Assembly: GCA_903927755.1 (NCBI GenBank)
Contig: CAIYOD010000118.1
Coordinates: forward strand, 1 to 52,276
Direction: 5' to 3'
DNA from: an uncultured Thermoleophilia bacterium
Lineage (GTDB): Bacteria; Actinomycetota; Thermoleophilia; UBA2241
DNA: 52,276 nt
The translations under genes were made by a program, and so were the position numbers. The notes below the pieces were generated by a model that worked only from the letters and a program-made list of their open reading frames with translations, searched no databases and was not told where the DNA came from. Below are positions 28,224 to 36,214 of this stretch, one piece after another (position 1 is the first letter of the stretch; each line of letters opens with the position of its first letter).

Positions 28224-29428
28224 GCAATCGAGAGTCCAGGAGCGGCGGCTACCCCGACATCCTTCTCGGACGGAAGTCCCTCGGCAGGTACCCGGTGCAC
28301 AAGCTGCGGCGGGTCGACGCCATCACGACGGAGGTGCGGGGAGAGATTCAGCGCGTCGACCAGACGCAGAACGGGTTCGAGCTCGCTGGGGCTGGAGCCT
28401 ACGGCGAGAAATGCCGGACCGAGTACGAGCGTTCCATGACCAAGTTTCCCCTTGACTACGCTCTCGCCGAATTCGTAGGCTCCATCTTCTCCCCCTACGG
28501 GACGGGTCCGGTCGCGCCTGAGAAGGCTCCGTTGCCGAACGACCCCGCCATCCTATCGGAGCACATCCGGAGCCTCGGCTACTTCCTGGGCGCAGACCTT
28601 GTCGGCGTCTGCGAGCTCCCACAGTGGGCGCTGTACTCGCGCGACGCGGAGCGCGACCCGATCGTCTGCACTCACAAGTACGCAATCGTGCTGCTCTCGG
28701 AGTGGGACTACAAGACGACGTCTGGCTCGCTCGGCGACGACTGGATCTCGGATGCGTGCAGCTTCGTGGCCTACGACCGCACGGCGCACATGGCCGTTGC
28801 GATGGCCGCGTACATCCGTCGACTTGGGTACAAGGCCAAGGCCAACTTTGAGACGGGTGACTTCAACCCTACATTCGACATGCCCGTGACGCCACTCATT
28901 GTGCTGTCCGGCCTCGGTGAGCTGAGTCGTGCGGGCTGGGCTCTCAGCCCATTCCTCGGTGGCCGCTTCAAGGCGTCCGTGGTCACGACCGACCTCGAGC
29001 TCAGACCGGACAGGCCGATTGATTTCGGTCTGCAATCGTTCTGCCGGGTGTGCAAGCGTTGCGCCGAAGAGTGTCCGAGTCGTGCGATTTCCGACTCGGA
29101 TCTCATGGTGCTGAAGAACGGGATCATGACCTATGAGTTCGACGTCGAGCGCTGTACCAAGTATCGGATCATGAACCAGAACGGGGCCTTCTGCGGCAAG
29201 TGCATCAAGGTATGCCCGTGGACCAAACCCGAGGGCCCGACTCACGACCTCGTGCGCGCTGCGATCCGCGCAACGCCGTTCCTTAACCGCGCTTGGGTCA
29301 AGTTCGACAAGTGGCTGGGCTACGGGCAACAGGACATCCGCTACAAGTGGTGGTTCGACCTCGAAGAGGTCGGCGGCCGTCACCGGATCCCGAAGCGATC
29401 GCCAGACAACGACTACTGGAAGAAGTGA
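28220..29428 (+). CDS. Reductive-dehalogenase-like (RdhA-family) corrinoid/Fe-S protein without Tat signal
   Basis: A 402-residue protein with the C-terminal hallmark of reductive dehalogenases: PIDFGLQSFCRVCKRCAEECP, the first [4Fe-4S] motif near residue 275, and CGKCIKVCPW near 325, with an extra upstream Cys (ERCTKYR). The cobalamin-binding region precedes it, with TPLIVLSGLGELSRAGWALSP and a YIRRLGYKA segment. There is no Tat motif or signal peptide, and no rdhB anchor gene follows, so the protein is cytoplasmic. Reductive dehalogenation is the family precedent; other corrinoid-dependent reductions are possible. It starts within the stop of the M29-like gene. Confidence 0.85.
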   Translation: MSNRESRSGGYPDILLGRKSLGRYPVHKLRRVDAITTEVRGEIQRVDQTQNGFELAGAGAYGEKCRTEYERSMTKFPLDYALAEFVGSIFSPYGTGPVAPEKAPLPNDPAILSEHIRSLGYFLGADLVGVCELPQWALYSRDAERDPIVCTHKYAIVLLSEWDYKTTSGSLGDDWISDACSFVAYDRTAHMAVAMAAYIRRLGYKAKANFETGDFNPTFDMPVTPLIVLSGLGELSRAGWALSPFLGGRFKASVVTTDLELRPDRPIDFGLQSFCRVCKRCAEECPSRAISDSDLMVLKNGIMTYEFDVERCTKYRIMNQNGAFCGKCIKVCPWTKPEGPTHDLVRAAIRATPFLNRAWVKFDKWLGYGQQDIRYKWWFDLEEVGGRHRIPKRSPDNDYWKK

Positions 29429-29470
29429 GGCTGCGGAGCAGCCGGCCTTGAGGCGGGGGGAGTCGAGTAC

Positions 29471-30706
29471 ATGCCAGATGGGGACATGATCAGTCTTGTT
29501 GTCGTCGTTGCCGCGTCGGTGGGCGCGGTGCTGATTGCCGACGCCGCCAGACGACTGCTGGTGCCCATCGTCGTCATCGAGATCCTCGTTGGCGTGGTGA
29601 TCGGCCCCAGCGTGCTCGATTTGGTCCATGTGACGGCCCTGCTCAGTGCTGCAGCCCAACTTGGCGTCTGCCTGCTGTTCTTTCTCGCCGCGTATGAAAT
29701 CGACCTCCGTCACGTCAGAGGCGCGCGGCCGGGGATGATCGGGGCCGGCTGGCTACTGTCCCTGGGTCTGGGCATGGTTGTGGCCGGCGCGCTGGCCACC
29801 GCCGGGGTCGTCGAGGGTGCGGTCGCAGTTGGCCTGGCTCTCACGACCACCGCTCTCGGTGTGTTGCTGCCGGTCCTTCGCGACTCAGGGGTCCTCGATT
29901 CCTCGCTGGGGCCGCTGATGCTCGGCTTCGGAGCGGTCGGGGAGTTCGGGCCGATCGTGCTGCTCGCTCTCCTGTTCGGCCCTGGTTCGCCCGTGCAAGC
30001 GCTTGCGTCCCTGGCGATCTTTGCAGCGGTTGTCGTCACCCTCGCCATCGCCGGTCGCCGGGTGAGGCCGCCGCGGCACTTGATGCTCGCGCGCGCGTCA
30101 CTATTGACGAGCGGCCAGCTCGTCGTGCGCGGCTCAATCCTCGTGCTGCTCGCGCTGGTCTTGCTGGCCTCTCGGCTCGACCTCGACGTCCTGCTCGGCG
30201 CCTTCTGCGCCGGTGCGTTGGTGAGAGCGCTCGACCCCGCTGGCGATGCGACCTTGGTGCGAGTGCGTTTGGATGCGGTCGGGTTCGGCTTTCTGATCCC
30301 CCTCTTCTTCATTACGACCGGGATGCGCTTCGATCTCCACGTGTTTTCACGCGGGCCCTTGGCAGCCGTCCTGGTGCTCGTGTTCACCGCCGCGTTCCTG
30401 GTCGTCCGTGGCGTGCCCGTTCTGCTCTATCGACGCTTTCTCCGATCCACTGATGCGAAAGCACTCGCGCTGTTCTCCGCGACGGCTCTGCCTCTGGTGA
30501 TCGTCATCACCACGACCGCCACCCGTTCGGGCGCGATGGATCCAGCCACGGCGTCAGCCCTGGTGGGCGCAGGCATGGTGTCGGTCGTGGCGTTCCCAGC
30601 GCTGGCGTGCCGCGTACTGCGAGCTGCGCCGAGCGCCCGCCCGACCGGCTCGCCTTCAGACTTCGTGGCAGTTCATCCACCCATGGCAGGCGTGCGGGAT
30701 GACTGA
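29471..30706 (+). CDS. Cation/proton antiporter, CPA2 (KefB-like) family
   Basis: A 411-residue membrane protein with about 12 hydrophobic segments. The N-terminal IVVIEILVGVVIGPSVLDLVH is typical of CPA2 exchangers, and FLIPLFFITTGMRFDL lies in the C-terminal half. There is no TrkA-N domain. The ATG at 29471 follows GGCGGGGGGAG. It may balance pH or sodium during uptake of the pathway substrate. The codon use is intermediate between the island and the flanks. Confidence 0.86.
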   Translation: MPDGDMISLVVVVAASVGAVLIADAARRLLVPIVVIEILVGVVIGPSVLDLVHVTALLSAAAQLGVCLLFFLAAYEIDLRHVRGARPGMIGAGWLLSLGLGMVVAGALATAGVVEGAVAVGLALTTTALGVLLPVLRDSGVLDSSLGPLMLGFGAVGEFGPIVLLALLFGPGSPVQALASLAIFAAVVVTLAIAGRRVRPPRHLMLARASLLTSGQLVVRGSILVLLALVLLASRLDLDVLLGAFCAGALVRALDPAGDATLVRVRLDAVGFGFLIPLFFITTGMRFDLHVFSRGPLAAVLVLVFTAAFLVVRGVPVLLYRRFLRSTDAKALALFSATALPLVIVITTTATRSGAMDPATASALVGAGMVSVVAFPALACRVLRAAPSARPTGSPSDFVAVHPPMAGVRDD

Positions 30707-31000
30707 GTCCGCCGCCATCATCCGCGGGCTGAACGGAGTGGCGCTCAAGACCCTGCCGAGGGTCAGATCGAGGCCGTGCATCTCGCCGCACTCGACGTGC
30801 TCGAGCGAGTCGGGGTGCTGGTCGAGGACGTCGGCGCGATGGACATCCTCGCCGACGGCGGCTGTCTGGTGGACCGCGCGACGCACATGGTGCGAATACC
30901 CGGTTCCGTCGCAAAGGAGTGTCTGGTCTCGCGGCTCGGTCTACCTGGTGGAGGCAAGAAGGTCATCGTCGGTAAGGACCTGCTACGGATCGACCTGTGA
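30699..31000 (+). pseudogene. Broken MttB-family methyltransferase remnant
   Basis: Reading from ATG 30699, MTESAAIIRGLNGVALKTL matches the start of trimethylamine methyltransferase (MttB) family proteins; the sequence then continues in another frame as EGQIEAVHLAALDVLERVGV and LVEDVGAMDILADGG, the conserved N-terminal helix region. A frameshift therefore lies near 30755-30762. The text stays MttB-like up to RIPGSVAKECL, then turns into unrelated residues and stops at 31000. Only the first 90 of about 480 residues remain. Its overlap with the antiporter stop and position before the transporter suggest an intact methyltransferase once stood here. Confidence 0.65.
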
Positions 31001-31187
31001 ACGCGATGGATCACGGGTGTCTAAACAGCAGCGATCGGGCAAAGGCACGCCGCACGGCCCGAGGGGCTCACCACAGGAGTCAGTACGAGGCATCCCAGCG
31101 CACCGGGCGTCTCGACAAGGCCCATACCAACGAAGAAGCCCGCAACGTGCGGCGTGCGCACAACGAGACTAGAGAACAGGGGGAGTC
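31001..31187. other. Non-coding gap before livK
   Basis: About 190 bases with no recognisable gene or tRNA; a weak ribosome site (GGGGGAG) lies directly before livK. The stretch may be residual DNA from the deletion that removed the rest of the MttB gene. Confidence 0.5.
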
Positions 31188-32453
31188 ATGAGTAAGAGGT
31201 TCTTGGCCGCTATTGCGTTGCTTGCGACGGCAGGTGTGCTGTTGCTGACCGCCTGCGGATCCGAATCGACTACGACCACAGATTCCAAGACGCAGGCTAG
31301 TACAGACCCAATCCTCGTCGGGGTCCCGATTTCGGTCACAGGCTTCTCAGCCGCCGACGGTGAGCTGGCCCGGCAGGGCATCGAGTTCGCCATTGATGAG
31401 ATCAACGCCCAAGGCGGCGTGCTGGGCCGACAGCTGCAGATGGAGATCTTCGACATCCAGGACCTCTCGCCGGAACGCCTGCTGCTTGCCGCCGACACGC
31501 TGGTGGCGGAGAAGGGGTGCGACGTGTCGGTCACCTGCTGGGCTGGTTCGGGAGCGGACATTCAAGCGTTCGGCAAGTACCCCAACCCGTTCTTCTGCGC
31601 TGACGGCTCGAGCGAAGCCATCGACGTCATCAAAGAGGGCGGCTATACGAACACCTTCCACTTGATCGACGGAGAGCTGCCACAGGCCGAATACATGTTC
31701 GACTTCATGCGCGACCTGCCGTACGAGTATCCGAACAACAAGGTAATGACGATAGGTTCGGATGACGACTGGGGCCATGCGATGACGGGCGCCTTCGGGG
31801 ACCGCGCGAGGGAGTCCGGGTGGGAGGTCATTGAGGAGTACGTGCCCTACGAGACCGCCAACTGGGGCCCAATCCTGAGCAAGGTGAGTAGCCAGAAGCC
31901 GTCGATGCTGTATCTCGAGGTCGACATGGCACCCGCCATGATCACGTTTCTCCGGCAGTTCAAGCAGAATCCGACGGACACCCTGCTGCTGTATGGATTC
32001 GCGTTGCAGCTCCGCGACTTCCTGGATACCGCGGGGCCAGAGGCAAACGGCGTCCTCGGAATGACTCCCGGGATGGGCTATCCCATGCCTTCCAAGACGG
32101 AAGAGGGCGAGCAGTGGAATCAAAGGTTCATTGCGAAGTATGGGTCGCCAATAGCCGGCGGCGGGGCTAACGACTACGCGGCCGTCAAGATGTGGGCGCA
32201 GGCAGTCGAGGCCGTCGGCGACCCGACCAAGTACAAGGAGATCAACGACTACATTCGGTCGACCACCTTCGATGTCGTGCCTGGATGGGTGCCAATGAAG
32301 TTCAACGAGGACAACTACATCTCGATGTCGGTGCTCCCCATGGCGCTCGGGCAACTGCAGGACGAGAACCTCGTGACCTTGGATTACGCGGGGCCGTACA
32401 CGGACTGGCAGGGAAACCAGACGGCCCTCCAGATTCCCAGCTGGATCGAATGA
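31188..32453 (+). CDS. ABC transporter substrate-binding lipoprotein, branched-chain amino acid type
   Basis: A 421-residue periplasmic-type binding protein of the LivK/Peripla_BP_6 class. The signal peptide has a lipobox LLTAC (Cys about residue 22) followed by a Ser/Thr linker. The N-lobe begins DPILVGVPISVTGFSAADGELARQ split by the family turn, with LGRQLQMEIFDIQDLSP. It is the first gene of a five-gene transporter operon. The ligand of this family ranges from branched-chain amino acids to amides, urea and aromatic acids; here a methylated amine or its precursor is a reasonable guess from context. Followed by two hairpins. Confidence 0.93.
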   Translation: MSKRFLAAIALLATAGVLLLTACGSESTTTTDSKTQASTDPILVGVPISVTGFSAADGELARQGIEFAIDEINAQGGVLGRQLQMEIFDIQDLSPERLLLAADTLVAEKGCDVSVTCWAGSGADIQAFGKYPNPFFCADGSSEAIDVIKEGGYTNTFHLIDGELPQAEYMFDFMRDLPYEYPNNKVMTIGSDDDWGHAMTGAFGDRARESGWEVIEEYVPYETANWGPILSKVSSQKPSMLYLEVDMAPAMITFLRQFKQNPTDTLLLYGFALQLRDFLDTAGPEANGVLGMTPGMGYPMPSKTEEGEQWNQRFIAKYGSPIAGGGANDYAAVKMWAQAVEAVGDPTKYKEINDYIRSTTFDVVPGWVPMKFNEDNYISMSVLPMALGQLQDENLVTLDYAGPYTDWQGNQTALQIPSWIE

Positions 32454-32478
32454 CATCGGAAGTGCGTCCACACTTACA

Positions 32479-32532
32479 GGCGCCCCGACACCCATTAGGT
32501 GTCGCGGCGCCTCCCCCCGCCCTCGGGGGGAG
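32479..32532 (+). terminator. Two consecutive hairpins between livK and livH
   Basis: The first hairpin (32479-32511) has 14-base arms GGCGCCCCGACACC and GGTGTCGCGGCGCC, with one mismatch and a five-base loop. The second (32511-32532) has CTCCCCCC and GGGGGGAG. No T-run follows. Such structures after a binding-protein gene usually act as partial terminators or mRNA stabilisers, giving more binding protein than permease. Confidence 0.65.
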
Positions 32533-32554
32533 ATGCGCGAGGAGTCAATGAGCC

Positions 32555-33418
32555 ATGCGTGAGTTCACATCAGTCTTGATCAGCGGCCTCTCCAACGCAT
32601 CCGTCTACGCCCTTCTGGCGATGGGTCTGGCGCTCGTCTACGGCGTCTCAAAGGTCTTCAACTTCGCCTATGGCTCGTTCTTCTCGCTGGCCGGCTATCT
32701 CGCCTGGGTGCTGTTCAGCATCGGCCTCGGCTACCCGGCGGTCATCCCCCTCGTAGTCATCATGCTGTTCGTGTTGGGTGCCGGGGCGGACCGCTTGTTC
32801 ATCCGGCCGCTGCGCCCGCAGAAGGAGTGGGAGACGCTTGTGGTCATCGCCACGCTTGGCATGGCGCTGATCCTCGATGGCGTGGATCTCGCGGTGTTCG
32901 GCCCGTTCCTGAGAGAGCTGCCACCTCTGGTAGGTGGCACGACGACCGTGGGGGGTTTCGTGATCAGCAACCTGGACGTCGCCATCTTTTGCGCCGCCGC
33001 GGCCACCATCGGCGCTCTGCTGCTCTTCCTGAGCAAGACGAAGATGGGGCTGGCCATCCGCGCCGTTGCGCAGGACATCGACGGCGCCCAGGTCGTCGGC
33101 ATCAAGCACAACACCGTGTTCACCTACACGTTCGCCATCGCCGCGGCGCTGGCCGCGGTGGCGGGGATCCTGTTGGCGTCGAGGTACTTCGTCTCGTACA
33201 AGGCTGGTTGGGACATCCTGCTAAAGGCCTGGGTGATTACGGCCGTCGGTGGGATGGGCAGTCTGATGGGCGCTGCCATCGCCGCCGTCGGTCTCGCCTT
33301 GCTCGAGGCTGTCGTCGCGTGGAAGATCGGAGCCTCGCTCACCACGTTCGTCTGGTTCGGCCTGCTGATTGTGCTGTTCATATTCAGGCCCCAGGGCATC
33401 ATGGGACGTTGGGGGTGA
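32555..33418 (+). CDS. livH: Branched-chain amino acid ABC transporter permease, LivH-type
   Basis: A 287-residue inner-membrane permease with about eight hydrophobic segments. Family hallmarks are GLSNASVYALLAMGLALVYG at the N-terminus, KVFNFAYGSFFSLAGYLAW, and the cytoplasmic coupling loop AQDIDGAQVVGI. It pairs with LivM. The ATG at 32555 follows GAGGAG at a spacing of about ten bases. It ends GIMGRWG, as LivH proteins commonly do. Confidence 0.94.
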   Translation: MREFTSVLISGLSNASVYALLAMGLALVYGVSKVFNFAYGSFFSLAGYLAWVLFSIGLGYPAVIPLVVIMLFVLGAGADRLFIRPLRPQKEWETLVVIATLGMALILDGVDLAVFGPFLRELPPLVGGTTTVGGFVISNLDVAIFCAAAATIGALLLFLSKTKMGLAIRAVAQDIDGAQVVGIKHNTVFTYTFAIAAALAAVAGILLASRYFVSYKAGWDILLKAWVITAVGGMGSLMGAAIAAVGLALLEAVVAWKIGASLTTFVWFGLLIVLFIFRPQGIMGRWG

Positions 33419-33422
33419 TGGC

Positions 33423-34487
33423 ATGAAGGTGAGACGCGAGCTGCTGCTGATCATCATCCTTACAATCGTCGCCGGGCTAGTGCCCCTGGGCTTCGGCGAC
33501 GACACCTTCGTGATGCGCATTATCATCCTGGGCCTCATCTACGCGGTCGTGGGTAGCGCCTGGGATCTGATCATGGGATACGCAGGCGTGTTCACGTTCG
33601 GGCAGATCGCCTTCTTCGGCATCGGTGCCTATACCACAGCCATTCTGAGCACCGAATACGGAGTCTCGCCGTGGCTCGGTGTTCTTGCCGGAGGCGTCAT
33701 GGCCGGCGCCGTCGGCGTGCTCATCGGCCTTCCCTGTCTGCGGCTCAAGGGCTCCTACGTCGCTCTGCTCACCTTCGGCGTGCACATGTTGTTTGCCGCC
33801 TTCGTGGTGAGCAGTCTGGGCGTCGCGATCGGGACTGGCGGTTCGGGGGGAATCCTCGGCATTCCGCCCTTCTCGATAGGTGGCTATCGTCTCGATGCGC
33901 TGACCTTGGGCCCCTGGCTCTACCTTGCACTTGGCTTCTTCGCGGTTTCGATGCTGATCATCTACAAGGTGATCTTCTCGCACACGGGCACCGCGTTCAT
34001 CGCGCTGCGCGACAACGAGCAGTTGGCCCAAAGCGTGGGCGTCAGTTCGTACCGGTACAAGCTGCTCGTTTTCGCCATCTCGGCAGTGCTCACGGGGTCC
34101 ATCGGCGCCTACTACGCGCACTACACGGGATTCGTGTCTGGGCGCATGCTCGGGCTCGACATGTTCATCATGCTGATGGTGATGCAAGTGGCCGGGGGCC
34201 TGGGCATCTTCCCGGGCACGGCCATCGCGGCCTTCCCAGTCTTGCTCCTCAACGAGTACCTGCGTGTCGCGGACGTCTACCGGCCGATCGTCTTCGGCGC
34301 GATGGTGCTGCTCCTCGTGCTCTTCCTGCCGCGCGGCCTGCTCGGCACCCTGGGGGGGGGATCCGACGGCCTCACCAGCCTCGGCCGGATTGATGGTCTC
34401 CGGAGAGCCGTACGTCGCCCTCGGGGCGCGCCCAAGACCGACGTGGAACAGCCCAGTCCGGACACGAGACCGGAGCCGGAGCCATGA
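33423..34487 (+). CDS. livM: Branched-chain amino acid ABC transporter permease, LivM-type
   Basis: A 354-residue permease with about nine hydrophobic segments. LIMGYAGVFTFGQIAFFGIGAY is the LivM signature, LRLKGSYVALLTF follows, and the coupling loop is ALRDNEQLAQSVGVSSYRYK. The start at ATG 33423 lies a few bases after the livH stop. A polar tail of about 45 residues extends beyond the last helix. The ATG of livG overlaps its stop (ATGA). Confidence 0.94.
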   Translation: MKVRRELLLIIILTIVAGLVPLGFGDDTFVMRIIILGLIYAVVGSAWDLIMGYAGVFTFGQIAFFGIGAYTTAILSTEYGVSPWLGVLAGGVMAGAVGVLIGLPCLRLKGSYVALLTFGVHMLFAAFVVSSLGVAIGTGGSGGILGIPPFSIGGYRLDALTLGPWLYLALGFFAVSMLIIYKVIFSHTGTAFIALRDNEQLAQSVGVSSYRYKLLVFAISAVLTGSIGAYYAHYTGFVSGRMLGLDMFIMLMVMQVAGGLGIFPGTAIAAFPVLLLNEYLRVADVYRPIVFGAMVLLLVLFLPRGLLGTLGGGSDGLTSLGRIDGLRRAVRRPRGAPKTDVEQPSPDTRPEPEP

Positions 34488-35197
34488 GTCACCTCGAGGT
34501 TCGTGACCTCTCCTTCAGCTATGGAAAGCTGCTCGTGCTCGATGGCGTGAGCTTCGACATCGAGGAAGGCGAAATCTTCGGCGTGGCCGGACCGAACGGA
34601 GCCGGCAAGACGACGCTCTTCAACGTGATCACCGGCTTCGGCCACGGCAGGGGCTCAATCTCGTTCGAGGGCAGCTCCGTCGCTCGACTGAGCCCCAACG
34701 CGCTGTGTCGCCGAGGGCTGGCGCGGACCTTCCAGACACCGCAGCCCTTCTCAAGCATGTCTGTGCTCGACAACGTGAAGGTCGGCGCTTACTTCGGGGG
34801 CCGCGATGAGGGCGCCGCCGGCGACGCCCTTGAATTCGTCGGCCTCTCCGGCAAGAAGGACGATCTCGTGGACGGGCTCAACCTCTACGACAAGAAGATG
34901 GCGCTCATCGCCACCGCCCTAGCCACCAAGCCGCGCCTGCTGCTGCTCGACGAGCCGGTTGGTGGCCTGAGTCCCCAAGAGGTCTCTCAGACGATTGAGC
35001 TCTTCCGGCGGATCAACCGCGAGCTCGGCCTGACGGTGGTCGTAATCGAGCACGTGATGCGGGTGCTGACGGCCTTGGCCAACCGACTTCTCATAGTGAG
35101 CAGCGGCCGCAAGGTCTGTGTGGGGCCTCCGCAAGAGGTGTGCGCCGACCAGGACATCATCGATCTCTATCTGGGAGGGGGGTCCTGCGGTGCTTGA
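34484..35197 (+). CDS. livG: Branched-chain amino acid ABC transporter ATPase, LivG-type
   Basis: A 237-residue ATPase. Walker A is GPNGAGKTT, the Walker B strand is LLLLDEPVGGLSP, and the switch His is in VVIEHVMRVLTALANRLLIV. The usual LSGGQ signature is degenerate: after VDGLNLYDKKMALIATALAT the motif reads as LNLYDKKMAL, so LivG lacks a canonical signature and may pair asymmetrically with LivF. The ATG at 34484 is coupled to livM. Confidence 0.92.
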   Translation: MSHLEVRDLSFSYGKLLVLDGVSFDIEEGEIFGVAGPNGAGKTTLFNVITGFGHGRGSISFEGSSVARLSPNALCRRGLARTFQTPQPFSSMSVLDNVKVGAYFGGRDEGAAGDALEFVGLSGKKDDLVDGLNLYDKKMALIATALATKPRLLLLDEPVGGLSPQEVSQTIELFRRINRELGLTVVVIEHVMRVLTALANRLLIVSSGRKVCVGPPQEVCADQDIIDLYLGGGSCGA

Positions 35198-35894
35198 GGT
35201 CAACGCTCTCAACAGCTTCTACGGTCACTATCAAGCCCTGCATGACGTCACTCTCGAGGTGCCAGACGGGGGGTTCGTCATCGTTCTCGGTCCCAACGGT
35301 CACGGCAAGAGTACGCTGCTGCGCACTATCTGCGGGCTGCACAAGCCGGGCTCAGGAACCGTCAGATTCTGCGGCGAGGAGATATCCGGTCTGTCCTGCG
35401 CCGAGATCGTCGGCCGGGGTCTTGTCTACGTGCCGGAGAACCGCAACCTCTTCCCGAGCATGTCCGTGACCGAGAACCTACTGCTGGGAGCCTACAACCC
35501 GCGCGCCTGGAAGAAGCGCAAGGAGAGTCTTCAGTTCGTCTTCGAGCTATTTCCCAAGCTCAAGGCTTGGCGTGGCCGGGCCGCAGGTACGCTCAGCGGC
35601 GGTGAGGCTCGCATGGTGGCGATCGGTCGAGGACTCATGGCGGATGCGAAGTTCGTTGCCTTGGACGAGCCCTCTGTGGGGCTCGCCCCGAACGTGGTCA
35701 GCGAGGTGTTTGCCAAAGCCAGGGAGATCAACGATGCGGGCATCGGCATCCTTCTGATCGAACAGAACGTCGCCGAAGTGCTCGAGTATGGCAGCCACAT
35801 CTATGTGCTCGAAGAGGGTCGGATCGTGCTCGAGGGGACCAGCGACGAGGTGCTGGACAACAAGCTTGTCAAGGAGGTCTACCTGGGCCTGTGA
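35190..35894 (+). CDS. livF: Branched-chain amino acid ABC transporter ATPase, LivF-type
   Basis: A 234-residue ATPase. Walker A is GPNGHGKST, the signature is LSGGEARMVAIGRGLM, the Walker B is FVALDEPSVGLAP, and the switch His position is replaced by Gln in LLIEQNVAEVLE as in other LivF proteins. The GTG at 35190 overlaps the end of livG by eight bases. It ends with the family tail KLVKEVYLGL. It completes the transporter, 320 bases upstream of mtbB. Confidence 0.93.
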   Translation: MLEVNALNSFYGHYQALHDVTLEVPDGGFVIVLGPNGHGKSTLLRTICGLHKPGSGTVRFCGEEISGLSCAEIVGRGLVYVPENRNLFPSMSVTENLLLGAYNPRAWKKRKESLQFVFELFPKLKAWRGRAAGTLSGGEARMVAIGRGLMADAKFVALDEPSVGLAPNVVSEVFAKAREINDAGIGILLIEQNVAEVLEYGSHIYVLEEGRIVLEGTSDEVLDNKLVKEVYLGL

Positions 35895-36214
35895 TGTCGA
35901 CCCTGTCGCTGCGGGTGGAATCTCGGCCCATGTCGGTCTTCCAAGAGCGGCCCAGGATCAGTGACTGCGCCGGGAGACAGAGCGATCTGGCGCCCGGGCG
36001 GTCGACGGCCAGGGCGCGTCGATCTGATTCCCGACGAACTGTGCGGGTGCGTGCGCGGCGGACGCCAGCGACGGCGTCTGGCAACTCGAAAGGCTCCTGG
36101 GCATCAAGAGGCGGCTGCAGTTGCCCAGAGGGGCGGGGGTCAGGAAGCACGGGCGGCAGTCGCATATGGGCATCACCACACCGCGTTCTCCACACGAAAC
36201 GGAGGTGCTGAGCA
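35895..36214. other. Intergenic leader upstream of mtbB
   Basis: A 320-base gap of unrecognised content. Short open frames exist on both strands, but none has a recognisable product. The only firm element is GGAGGTG eight bases before the GTG start of mtbB. I looked for tRNA-Pyl here and saw none. Confidence 0.5.

Noticed and set aside
28220-29428. Epoxyqueuosine reductase (QueG) as identity of the RdhA-like protein
   Set aside because: QueG shares the double Fe-S motif and corrinoid, but the FGLQSFCRVCKRCAEECP context and the GLGELSRAGW stretch fit RdhA-family proteins better, and the gene sits in a catabolic operon.
35895-36214. tRNA-Pyl gene upstream of mtbB
   Set aside because: I looked for the characteristic CTA anticodon with surrounding stems and a terminal CCA-like end; no cloverleaf could be drawn.
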